NCBI GenBank assembly: GCA_002346435.1
Contig: DDZT01000059.1
Span: forward strand, 1 to 8,635
Direction: 5' to 3'
DNA length: 8,635 nt
DNA from: Anaerolineales bacterium UBA3001
Lineage (GTDB): Bacteria > Chloroflexota > Anaerolineae > Anaerolineales > UBA11657
The notes under the pieces were generated by a model. It saw nothing but the letters and a program-made list of their open reading frames with translations. It made no database searches and was not told where the DNA came from. Within the stretch, counting starts at the first letter, position 1; every line of letters begins with the position of its first letter. Below are positions 1-6,897 of the stretch, piece after piece. The position numbers were made by a program, and so were the translations under genes.

Positions 1-870
1 CAAAGCTCGCTCAGATAAATCTACCGAAACTGTTGGAGGACCTAAGTTCTCCATTGTAATTGAAGCACTAATAGCAGCGCTAGCACCTGCATCAGATATG
101 TCATGGTCTGGACACCAGCCTGCTAAGAAACCACCACAAAATGCGTTACCAGCACCGACAGTATTAATTATACGGTTTGCGTAAGAGGGTATCTTCCACA
201 CTTCATTCTGGCCAGACTCATATAACATAGCGCCTTGCTTGCCCATGCGTAGTACCACAACTTGAGGTCCTCGTTCAGCAAACCATCTTCCAGCATCAGT
301 AGGATCTTGCACATCCGCTAATACTTCGCATGCCAGTAGGTCTGGTGAGAATATATTCACCATTCGCAAACACCGTATGATAGCCGCAATTCGCTTAGTG
401 TCAGTACTGTGATCAACAACAGGCTCATAACTTATTGTAGTTCCTTTCTTAGAGTATAGACTCATTATGTCATACTCAGCTTCTGAACCTCTCCCCAAAA
501 TATGCAATCCGGTAAGGTTACTGATATCCGGTATATCATGTTGCTCAACTACTAACTGTGAGTACCAATTCTCAGCTGACACCCGGGGGATTTGCGTCCG
601 CTCATCATTGCTATCAAGCAACTGCCATGCACGTGGTGTAGGTAAAGAAGTCAACTCAATATATTCTGTACGTAATCCTTTTTCAGATATAGATGTAACA
701 TTAAAATCACGTCCAACTCTAGCCACCATACAAACGTCTTCTGACCAAATTCGAGACCCTAGTGCTGCGTATAACCCACCTCCGCCAAGCACGCCCATCG
801 ATGTAGTTCCATCTTCATACACAAGGTCATCGATAATAATACCTCCCAAAGCGAGGTAGCTTTCACTCAA
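1..870 (-). CDS. PfkB/ribokinase-family sugar kinase homologue, 3' end outside window
   Basis: I translated 290 codons in this frame; it runs off the left edge, so a short C-terminal piece is missing (family members are about 300 residues). The N-terminus (SESYLALGGIIIDD) is the first beta strand of the ribokinase fold, followed by a Gly-rich LGGGGLYAALGS segment matching PfkB signature 1. Near residues 236-244 lies INTVGAGNAF, the anion-hole/catalytic motif (signature 2), followed by the usual CGGFLAGW helix. The normal catalytic-base Asp of GAGD is Asn242 here, and the leading Asp of DTxGAGD is also Asn. PfkB enzymes phosphorylate sugars or nucleosides with ATP in the cytoplasm; activity is uncertain given Asn242. 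The start is TTG at 870, overlapping the upstream TGA as TTGA. No ATG lies between it and the preceding in-frame stop, and no clear Shine-Dalgarno is seen, so translational coupling to the SIS gene is likely. The family is firm; the substrate is unknown (fructosamine, ribose or a nucleoside are possible). Confidence 0.88.
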   Translation of the reverse strand, partial: MSESYLALGGIIIDDLVYEDGTTSMGVLGGGGLYAALGSRIWSEDVCMVARVGRDFNVTSISEKGLRTEYIELTSLPTPRAWQLLDSNDERTQIPRVSAENWYSQLVVEQHDIPDISNLTGLHILGRGSEAEYDIMSLYSKKGTTISYEPVVDHSTDTKRIAAIIRCLRMVNIFSPDLLACEVLADVQDPTDAGRWFAERGPQVVVLRMGKQGAMLYESGQNEVWKIPSYANRIINTVGAGNAFCGGFLAGWCPDHDISDAGASAAISASITMENLGPPTVSVDLSERAL

Positions 871-1994
871 TTGACTAATGGACGTTGATAACCAGCAGCT
901 ATTCTTTCAGATGCCAGATATAAACTGTACATTTGCACGGGAGGAAGAGTAAGCAATGGTGACATTGGTTCATCAACAGGTGGTACATGGACACTGTTAT
1001 CTGCTATTGCGGTTATTGATTGTTCTCCTTCATCAACAATAGCCATGACATAAGCACCCAGTTCCTTTAAGTCACTACTAGCTTCTACCACGCGTGGGTA
1101 TCCTTGTCCCGATGGAGCAACAAGCAAAACCGGATCACCTTTTTGCATGGTACGACCACGTAAAGCATGATGATATTCCTCTGCCGGCATTGGGTGTCCA
1201 GTAAATTGAGGGCCTTCTGCTAAAAGAGCAGAAGCAACATGAGCAACACCATAGTTGGGTCCACTGCCTATAATTGTATGTATCCTATGAAGTGCACCAT
1301 GCTTAGCTGCATCTGCCAAAACATCATCTACAGAGGACAACAACCCAAGTATTTGATTGGGAATATTTCTCAACTGTGCAACTAGATCATCATATGTATC
1401 CTTAGCTAAGAAAGAGGACTCCCTACCCATAATAAGAGCTAAATTGATTAGTAAACCAATTGTGACTGTCGTAGTCTGTGCTGGCATTCCCAATTTTTTA
1501 GCACTCGGATTGATACTTGCATGTGGTTTTTCCAGAAACGGGTTTCCTTCATAATCCGTATCGCTAATCCCCACAACATATGACTCGGTCTGCAATGCGC
1601 GATCCAGCGCATCCCAGGTAGTAGTAGGTCTACCGCTTGAACTTATAACAACTACTGCGCTATTCTCATCCGCTAGCAAACTACCATACATAGCATATTC
1701 ATAAGCCTGTATAGGTATGGCAGTAATTCCAGCATAATGTTCAAACGCATAACAGACGGCCATGCCGGCAAACCATGAATCGCCCGATCCCAGTATTAGG
1801 ATATGTTTAACGCCTCTTTTCTGCAAATCTAACGCAATATTTTCAAGTACACTTTGCTGATTTTCAAACTCTTTACGCATAACCGAGGATGTTGTGCAAA
1901 TCTCGCACCATGAGTCCGCAATAGGCATCCACACATCACCCTCTTTCTCAGAAGCTTCTCTTATGAGTCTAGGCATGTCAAGTATTTCAGACAT
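867..1994 (-). CDS. Double-SIS-domain sugar isomerase/deglycase-like protein
   Basis: This 375-residue protein resembles the isomerase half of glucosamine-6-phosphate synthase (GlmS) without the glutaminase domain. That is the size and architecture of FrlB-type deglycases and AgaS-like deaminase/isomerases. An N-terminal helix with MRKEFENQQ corresponds to the M-KEI-QP entry of GlmS. The first SIS domain spans about 45-190, with the sugar-phosphate loop ILGSGDSWFAG (67-77) and the Ser-rich loop VISSSGRPTTT (116-126). The second spans about 225-360, with IIGSGPNYGVA (241-251) and AEEYHHALRG (271-280), the counterpart of the GlmS ELKHGP glutamate region. The C-terminus ends RPLVN, shorter than the GlmS tail. 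Family knowledge suggests a phosphorylated sugar or ketosamine substrate in the cytoplasm; the exact reaction is not readable. It starts 21 bp after NH1 with a good AAAAGGAG site, and overlaps the kinase gene by 4 bp, so the two products are probably made together and may act in sequence. Confidence 0.88.
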   Translation of the reverse strand: MSEILDMPRLIREASEKEGDVWMPIADSWCEICTTSSVMRKEFENQQSVLENIALDLQKRGVKHILILGSGDSWFAGMAVCYAFEHYAGITAIPIQAYEYAMYGSLLADENSAVVVISSSGRPTTTWDALDRALQTESYVVGISDTDYEGNPFLEKPHASINPSAKKLGMPAQTTTVTIGLLINLALIMGRESSFLAKDTYDDLVAQLRNIPNQILGLLSSVDDVLADAAKHGALHRIHTIIGSGPNYGVAHVASALLAEGPQFTGHPMPAEEYHHALRGRTMQKGDPVLLVAPSGQGYPRVVEASSDLKELGAYVMAIVDEGEQSITAIADNSVHVPPVDEPMSPLLTLPPVQMYSLYLASERIAAGYQRPLVN

Positions 1995-1998
1995 AATA

Positions 1999-2006
1999 CT
2001 CCTTTT
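1999..2006 (-). promoter_or_regulatory. Ribosome-binding site of the SIS gene
   Basis: The minus strand reads AAAAGGAG, four bases before the ATG. It supports the start at 1994 and independent initiation after NH1. Confidence 0.7.
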
Positions 2007-2015
2007 ATACTTAGT

Positions 2016-2966
2016 TTATTTTCCAAGATGTTCGACAAATGTATCTCGAAGACCATTCACGTCCACATCAACTACAACCCGTATAGTATTTGGCATCACA
2101 ACTTGCAAATCACCTTCTTCAAGATCAGCCAAATCCGGGGGACGTTGGTCAACAACAGTTTGACCACGAGTATATTTGCCAGACAATTCCACCGCAACAG
2201 GTAATTGTTTCGCTGTTATTGCTTTAGCGTTTAATATACAAGCAACTGCTCCTGCATCACCAATACTAGTTTTTGGTCTGCCAAATCTCTCTAACATTGA
2301 CATGAGTAAATTTCCTGCCAGAGCAACACTGTTGTTGCTGCTATTAGAGAACGATTCTATTTCAGACCGGACAAATGCTACTTTTACAAACACATCCCAA
2401 ATATACAGCAATATAGGTATACCAGAACCAAATACTATATCAGCTGCTTCAGGATCCTGACGAATGTTAAACTCTGCGGTAGGAGTAACATTACCGGGTC
2501 CTATTGCACCACCCATAACCACAATTTCATCTATCTTCGACACCACTTCAGGGTATGTGCGTATTAATGTGGATATATTGGTAAGTGGACCAAGCGCAAC
2601 AATTGTAATCGGCTCTGAAACATTTGTTAGCTCTCTTCTTAAGAACTCTACAGCATGCACACTTAATGGCTCCGATACACTCTGCGCAATCTCAATCCCG
2701 CCCAATCCATTCTTGCCATGAATTTCAGCAGCATTAAACATTTTTTCCACTAGAGGAAACTCCATACCCTTAGCAACTGGTACATGAGATGCACCAGCAA
2801 CCTCTAATACGTCCAGGGTGTTTCTAACTACAAGATCAACCGGAACATTTCCGGCCACACATGTAACACCTCTAATGTCCAAGTCTGGAGAACTTGCAGC
2901 CAAAAGTAATGCCAGAGCATCATCTACTCCAGTATCAACATCTAAATAAATCTTTTTGGGATCCAT
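2016..2966 (-). CDS. Nucleoside hydrolase family protein, His-less paralogue (NH1)
   Basis: This 316-residue protein has the full length of inosine-uridine-preferring nucleoside hydrolases, which split N-ribosides into base and ribose using a calcium ion. The metal motif LDVDTGVDDALAL (residues 8-20) supplies D9, D11, D15 and D16. H83 in the IHGKNGLGG segment, GPLTN (126-130), AEFNIRQDPEAAD (164-176, including E165 and N167) and the C-terminal YTRGQTVVDQR are all in place. At the canonical His-Asp pair (His241-Asp242 in the Crithidia enzyme) the sequence reads SIGDAGAVA: the Asp is kept (D237) but the His is Gly236. WDVF also replaces the usual LDVT element around residue 190. The catalytic mechanism or substrate may therefore differ, or the protein may be a non-catalytic partner. 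It sits 11 bp after NH2, to which it aligns without gaps for about 240 residues. The ATG start has no obvious Shine-Dalgarno. The segment after QR (276-287) is strongly acidic. Confidence 0.92.
   Translation of the reverse strand: MDPKKIYLDVDTGVDDALALLLAASSPDLDIRGVTCVAGNVPVDLVVRNTLDVLEVAGASHVPVAKGMEFPLVEKMFNAAEIHGKNGLGGIEIAQSVSEPLSVHAVEFLRRELTNVSEPITIVALGPLTNISTLIRTYPEVVSKIDEIVVMGGAIGPGNVTPTAEFNIRQDPEAADIVFGSGIPILLYIWDVFVKVAFVRSEIESFSNSSNNSVALAGNLLMSMLERFGRPKTSIGDAGAVACILNAKAITAKQLPVAVELSGKYTRGQTVVDQRPPDLADLEEGDLQVVMPNTIRVVVDVDVNGLRDTFVEHLGK
2722..2825 (-). repeat. Near-identical DNA tract shared with NH2 (copy in NH1)
   Basis: This 104-bp stretch matches 3681-3784 at 100 of 104 positions without gaps (differences at 2748, 2770, 2781 and 2817). 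It codes for residues about 48-82 of NH1. DNA similarity drops sharply on both sides, even where the protein stays conserved. Confidence 0.85.
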
Positions 2967-2977
2967 GATTGTCTAAT

Positions 2978-3925
2978 CTATTTCACAATATTATCTACAA
3001 AAGTATTCCGGAAACTTTCCACATCTAGATCCATAACGACTTCTGTCATGCCACTTATGGATTTTTGTATTTTAGGTTGCAGCCTACTTAGTTTCCGTTT
3101 TCGTTGGTCAAATACAGTCTGTCCTCGCGTATATTCTCCAATAAGCTCAACAGATATCGGCATAACATCTGTAGTTATCGCCTCTGGAATCAACAGACAT
3201 GCTACCGCACCAGCATCTCCGATACCCGCAGTATCTTCTTTCTTAGTGGTCAAATAAGACAACAGTAATTTACCCGCAAGAGATTTACAATCGTTATCAC
3301 TTCCAATCATTTCATCAACTTCTTGCTTATCAAAACGCACTCTAGTAAAAACATCCCATACGTATAGCAAAGTAGGTACATCCGTATTGAACACCACATC
3401 AGCTGCTTCAGGATCCTGACGAATATTAAATTCAGCAGTAGCAGTTGTATTGCCAGATCCTATTGCGCCACCCATAATAACCAGCTGCTCAATACCCGAA
3501 ACAACATTTGGGTAAATACGGAATAAAGTAGCTATGTTAGTCAGCGGTCCCAGCGCCACGATAGTCACTTTCTCTGAACTATTATCAATTTCCCCAGCCA
3601 GAAATTCAACTGCATGCCTATCAATAACTGTAGAGCCACTAGCAGGCAAATCTATACCTCCCAACCCATTTTCTCCATGTATTTCAGCAGCATTAAACAT
3701 TTTTTCAACTAGAGGAAACTCCATACCCCTAGCAACTGGCACATGAGATGCACCAGCAACCTCTAATACGTCCAGAGTGTTTCTCACAACTTTCTCTATG
3801 GGTACATTACCAGCTACGCATGTCACACCTTTTACATTAAGCTGAGGTGACCTAGCAGCTAGAAGTAATGCTAACGCATCATCTACTCCTGTATCAACAT
3901 CAAGGAAGATATTACGGCTAGACAC
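2978..3925 (-). CDS. Nucleoside hydrolase family protein, His-less paralogue (NH2)
   Basis: This 315-residue protein is a tandem paralogue of NH1. The start is GTG (3925-3923), giving MSSRNIFLDVDTGVDDA, which places the metal motif (D9, D11, D15, D16) where the family expects it. H83 (IHGENGLGG), GPLTN (126-130), AEFNIRQDPEAAD (164-176) and YTRGQTVFDQR are conserved. As in NH1, the active-site His-Asp pair reads GIGDAGAVA, so His is Gly236 while D237 stays. Identity to NH1 is roughly 80% or more over the first 90 residues and much lower after about residue 195. The segment after QR (276-288) is basic (KRK, R, K, K), opposite in charge to NH1. The gene begins 28 bp after NH3 with no visible Shine-Dalgarno, so its expression relative to NH3 may be reduced. 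The fold assignment is firm. The substrate, and whether it is active alone or with NH1, are unknown. Confidence 0.91.
   Translation of the reverse strand: MSSRNIFLDVDTGVDDALALLLAARSPQLNVKGVTCVAGNVPIEKVVRNTLDVLEVAGASHVPVARGMEFPLVEKMFNAAEIHGENGLGGIDLPASGSTVIDRHAVEFLAGEIDNSSEKVTIVALGPLTNIATLFRIYPNVVSGIEQLVIMGGAIGSGNTTATAEFNIRQDPEAADVVFNTDVPTLLYVWDVFTRVRFDKQEVDEMIGSDNDCKSLAGKLLLSYLTTKKEDTAGIGDAGAVACLLIPEAITTDVMPISVELIGEYTRGQTVFDQRKRKLSRLQPKIQKSISGMTEVVMDLDVESFRNTFVDNIVK
3681..3784 (-). repeat. Near-identical DNA tract shared with NH1 (copy in NH2)
   Basis: This is the partner of 2722-2825, offset by 959 bp in direct orientation. It includes a 35-bp perfect match at the position equivalent to 2782-2816. 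It is a candidate gene-conversion tract or recombination substrate between the tandem paralogues. Confidence 0.85.
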
Positions 3926-3953
3926 TATATATTACGCACGACTCAAATAAGTC

Positions 3954-4874
3954 CTAGTACATCCTGAGTGTATCAATTAGCAGCTTGAAGAAACGGTCGC
4001 TATCAATTTTGACAGCAACTTCCACGTTAGCTTCTTTTGACTTAACCGATCCAGGCCTGTCATCACAAACAGTCATACCATAGGTATGAGCACCAGCTGT
4101 CTCTACAGCAACATGCATTGGTTCAAATTCTATGAGGGTAGGATCTATAATAGCCGCAACAGCACAAGGATCATGCATCGCAGCACCATCATGACTATGC
4201 CGTGTGCTAGTTGCTAAATAGAAGGTAAGCAGGTCAGCTACCACACTTGTTGTGGGGTTATTAATTGCTCGAATCTCATCAATATGTTCTTGCTTGGCCA
4301 AAACCTGACGAGTCAAATTAAGACCAGACATCAACATAGGAATTTGTGACTGATAAACTATATCAGCTGCTTCAGCATCAACATATATGTTGAATTCTGC
4401 TGTAGGTGTAATATTCCCGTTAGTACTACTTCCTCCCATAATACTCATAAGCTTGACTCGATCACGAAGCCTTGGTTCCTTTCTTAAAGCTAATGCTATA
4501 TTCGTTAATGGACCCATAGGCAAAAGCACTACGTCAGATGTGCTCATGACAGTATCGATAATAAAGTCGACCGCATGACCTTCTTTAAGCTTAGTAGTAG
4601 GCTCTGGAATTTCAGCACCATCCATACCCGATTTGCCATGCACCTGAGGTGCATAAACAGCTTCACGAAGTAACGGTCCTTCAGCACCACGTACCACAGG
4701 TATATGAGTCAAATTACCAACCTCCACCAACTTTAAAGCGTTAGTAGTAACGTTGTCAATAGATTCATTACCTGATACTGTAGTAATCCCCAGTACGTCC
4801 AAATGTTTAGCAGCCAAAAGAATGGCTAACGCATCATCATGACCAGGATCACAATCAATAATTACAGATGTCAT
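3954..4874 (-). CDS. Nucleoside hydrolase with canonical active site (NH3), RihA/RihB-like
   Basis: This 306-residue protein begins TSVIIDCDPGHDDALAI, the form of the calcium-binding motif typical of RihA/RihB-type ribonucleoside hydrolases, giving D7, D9, D13 and D14. Further family landmarks are H79 (QVHGKSGMDG), GPLTN (121-125), PTAEFNIYVDAEAAD (157-171, with E160 and N162), LNLTRQV near 185-191 and MHDPCAVAAIIDP with the catalytic pair H234-D235. All residues expected for metal-assisted hydrolysis of an N-ribosidic bond are present, so it should be an active cytoplasmic enzyme. Base preference cannot be read. Its ATG overlaps the stop of the ARH gene as ATGA and is preceded by a perfect AAGGAGG six bases upstream, indicating strong, coupled translation. 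It is clearly more distant from NH1 and NH2 than they are from each other. Confidence 0.94.
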   Translation of the reverse strand: MTSVIIDCDPGHDDALAILLAAKHLDVLGITTVSGNESIDNVTTNALKLVEVGNLTHIPVVRGAEGPLLREAVYAPQVHGKSGMDGAEIPEPTTKLKEGHAVDFIIDTVMSTSDVVLLPMGPLTNIALALRKEPRLRDRVKLMSIMGGSSTNGNITPTAEFNIYVDAEAADIVYQSQIPMLMSGLNLTRQVLAKQEHIDEIRAINNPTTSVVADLLTFYLATSTRHSHDGAAMHDPCAVAAIIDPTLIEFEPMHVAVETAGAHTYGMTVCDDRPGSVKSKEANVEVAVKIDSDRFFKLLIDTLRMY

Positions 4875-5956
4875 GAAGATCCTCCTTGATTGTTAAGTGC
4901 GATTTTTGTAAGCCCCTCAGCCAGTTCATTGATATCGAATTCATCATCAGCATTGGCTTGCCAGAAAGTTTCAAACATATCTTTTGGCATAGCATCAACA
5001 CCACGAAGCGCGCCGGCAAGCGACCCAGCAATTGCTGCTATAGTATCAGTGTCATTGCCGATATTAGTACCACCTACTATCGATTCCAACGGGTCTCCCT
5101 CTGCAAACACAAAAAGACCAATAGCAGCTGGTACCGACTGACAAGCATCTACAGAATTTCCTATACTGTCTTCAATCAATTTGATTGCTTCAGGTAAAGA
5201 TTCAGCCTTAAGTGCTAAATTAACAGCGAGCTCACTCCTGACTAGAATACTCGGGCCAGGCACTATTCGTCCATGTTCCTTTGCAAGATCTTCACCCCGA
5301 CGTGCACCATATAGACAAGCCTTTACTACAGAAAAAACATCTGCACCTTCTTCAAGCGCATGTGCCACACCAGCAGCTATTGCACATGCAGAAGAAATAG
5401 CAATCTGAGTAGAGTGCGATGGTATACACGTAATAAGTGCTGTATCACAAGCTGCATCAAGATCCCCAGGATGAATCAATCCTGCCGGCGCCACTCTCAT
5501 AGCTGCACCATTGGTGGCTCCATGCGATGCCGGCTGTCGGTCTGATGTACCAATAACACCTACCAGGTTAGGATCTGTGCCTTCCTTAAGAGCTTGTACT
5601 ACCAATCGAGTAGTAGGACCCATGTTACCTACATGAGGAGACTCGTCCGCCCACTGCAATAGACATGCAACCCAATCATCATGGGTGAGTGTTCCATCGC
5701 ATTCTATGAGCTTATGTGCCAAATAAAACATCTGACTGGCATCATCAGTAACCTGACCAAGTTTATTGCTCTCTGCTCCAGACCATGTATCTGGAGGAGG
5801 TTGCTGAAAGGATCTGAGTGGGCCTCCGAACTTTGCAAAGATTTCAGTATGGTGCCACTGCTCAGTAGCAGCTCCAAGCGCGTCCCCCATACCTGCCCCA
5901 GCTAGTCCACCGAGAACATGGTTGTGTAAGCGCTGCGCATCGATTGATTGAGTCAT
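4871..5956 (-). CDS. ADP-ribosylglycohydrolase (DraG/ARH) family protein
   Basis: This 361-residue protein has the complete motif set of the ARH fold, an all-helical hydrolase with two Mg ions that cleaves ADP-ribosyl or related N- or O-glycosidic bonds. GGLAGAGMGDALGAA (16-30) is the N-terminal signature. GQVTDDASQ gives metal ligands T70, D71 and D72. HGATNGAAMRVAP (145-157) is the NGAAMR motif, PSHSTQIAISSA (179-190) is the Ser/Thr-His segment, and GGTNIGNDTDTIAAIAG (295-311) supplies the second metal site (D302, D304, T305). All expected ligands are present, so it is probably active. It overlaps NH4 upstream and NH3 downstream by 4 bp each, and its ATG follows GGGAGGGAG six bases away. 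No nitrogenase genes or ADP-ribosyltransferase are in view, and its placement among nucleoside hydrolases suggests a metabolic glycosidase role rather than DraG-like regulation; that is inference. Confidence 0.93.
   Translation of the reverse strand: MTQSIDAQRLHNHVLGGLAGAGMGDALGAATEQWHHTEIFAKFGGPLRSFQQPPPDTWSGAESNKLGQVTDDASQMFYLAHKLIECDGTLTHDDWVACLLQWADESPHVGNMGPTTRLVVQALKEGTDPNLVGVIGTSDRQPASHGATNGAAMRVAPAGLIHPGDLDAACDTALITCIPSHSTQIAISSACAIAAGVAHALEEGADVFSVVKACLYGARRGEDLAKEHGRIVPGPSILVRSELAVNLALKAESLPEAIKLIEDSIGNSVDACQSVPAAIGLFVFAEGDPLESIVGGTNIGNDTDTIAAIAGSLAGALRGVDAMPKDMFETFWQANADDEFDINELAEGLTKIALNNQGGSS
4881..4887 (-). promoter_or_regulatory. Ribosome-binding site of NH3
   Basis: The minus strand reads AAGGAGG, a perfect anti-16S match, six bases before the ATG. 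It lies inside the end of the ARH gene and is the strongest such site in the window. Confidence 0.85.
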
Positions 5957-6897
5957 TTATTACTCCCTCCCACTCTATTTATATACATAGCTAACATTTT
6001 ATCTGCATCAACGCCTAGACAAACATTTGTGTTGGCTTCTTTGCCCCAATGATTTTTCCAATCAGCAACTGTTTGACCGCTACAAGGATGTTCTCCCGTA
6101 ATAACGTCAACGTATAATTTCTTGGTTGAAAACAAATCAGGATCGATCAAATATGCAATAGCTGAGGAATCATGTACTGGCATAGTTGTCTCGCTCCTAT
6201 ATTTCTTGTGGAAATCCAAATAATGGGGAGTAATAGCCGCAATCATATCAGTAGTAGGTGTTTGGCTTTTAGCAAGAGAAGCTAGATACTTAGCATCCAT
6301 CAAAACTTGTGTAGTCACGTCAAGGCCAACAACTGTAAGTGGCCAATCTGCACCAAAAACCAAACTGGCTGCCTCTGGATCATTATGTATATTAGCTTCT
6401 GCCAGTGGCGATGCATTGCCGGGAACGTCCACTGCCCCACCCATGATCACAACTTCTTTTACGTTCTCGGATATTTTAGGTTCAATTGATAATGCCAGGC
6501 CCAAATTGGTTAACGGACCTATAGCTGCAAGAGTAAGCTCACCAGGCTGAGCCATAATTGAGTTTACAATGTGAATAGCCGCAAAATCAGATTCAGCACT
6601 TCGAGGCGAAGGAGGCATACGAGTCTCTCCTAAACCATCGCTACCATGCACTCTAGCACCTTCGCCGCCAAACTCTCGAAGTAGTGGTTTGTTAGCACCT
6701 TCAAACACCTCGACATGGCTAAGACCAACTATATCTAGGACTCTTAACGCATTTTCAGTAGACAAAGATACCGGTCCATTACCAAAAATGGTTGTGACTG
6801 AATGCAGTGTGATTTCAGGAGAATTTGCTATTAGAGCAATCGCCATTGAATCATCAACACCTGGATCTGTGTCGAGAACAAGTTTATGAGGTTCCAT
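5953..6897 (-). CDS. Nucleoside hydrolase with canonical active site (NH4)
   Basis: This 314-residue protein opens with LVLDTDPGVDDSMAIAL, giving the calcium ligands D9, D11, D15 and D16. H84 (RVHGSDGLG), GPLTN (127-131), LAEANIHNDPEAA (165-177, with E167 and N169), GLDVTTQV (191-198) and MPVHDSSAIAYLIDP with the pair H242-D243 complete the active site. The C-terminal SGQTVADW matches the family's GQTVxDW/R element. It should therefore be a competent N-ribohydrolase. It is the first hydrolase after the transporter genes, separated from the permease by a 107-bp spacer. Its ATG has no clear Shine-Dalgarno: TAGGT lies only about two bases from the ATG and AGGA is about 20 bases away. Its stop overlaps the ARH start (ATGA), and its last codons contain the ARH ribosome-binding site. 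Confidence 0.93.
   Translation of the reverse strand: MEPHKLVLDTDPGVDDSMAIALIANSPEITLHSVTTIFGNGPVSLSTENALRVLDIVGLSHVEVFEGANKPLLREFGGEGARVHGSDGLGETRMPPSPRSAESDFAAIHIVNSIMAQPGELTLAAIGPLTNLGLALSIEPKISENVKEVVIMGGAVDVPGNASPLAEANIHNDPEAASLVFGADWPLTVVGLDVTTQVLMDAKYLASLAKSQTPTTDMIAAITPHYLDFHKKYRSETTMPVHDSSAIAYLIDPDLFSTKKLYVDVITGEHPCSGQTVADWKNHWGKEANTNVCLGVDADKMLAMYINRVGGSNK
5963..5971 (-). promoter_or_regulatory. Ribosome-binding site of the ARH gene
   Basis: The minus strand reads GGGAGGGAG, then six bases, then ATG. It lies inside the last codons of NH4 and fixes the ARH start at the ATGA overlap. Confidence 0.8.

Noticed and set aside
467..859. 130-codon open frame on the plus strand
   Set aside because: It lies entirely antisense to the PfkB gene, whose minus-strand frame shows clear family motifs; its own translation is low-complexity and resembles nothing I recognise.
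2016..3925. One of the tandem NH copies being a pseudogene
   Set aside because: Both frames are intact at full family length with conserved metal ligands; the Gly for His change is shared by both, which argues for function rather than decay.
4886..5905. Several plus-strand open frames opposite the ARH gene
   Set aside because: They are antisense shadows of a gene with all ARH motifs; they have no domain-like sequence.
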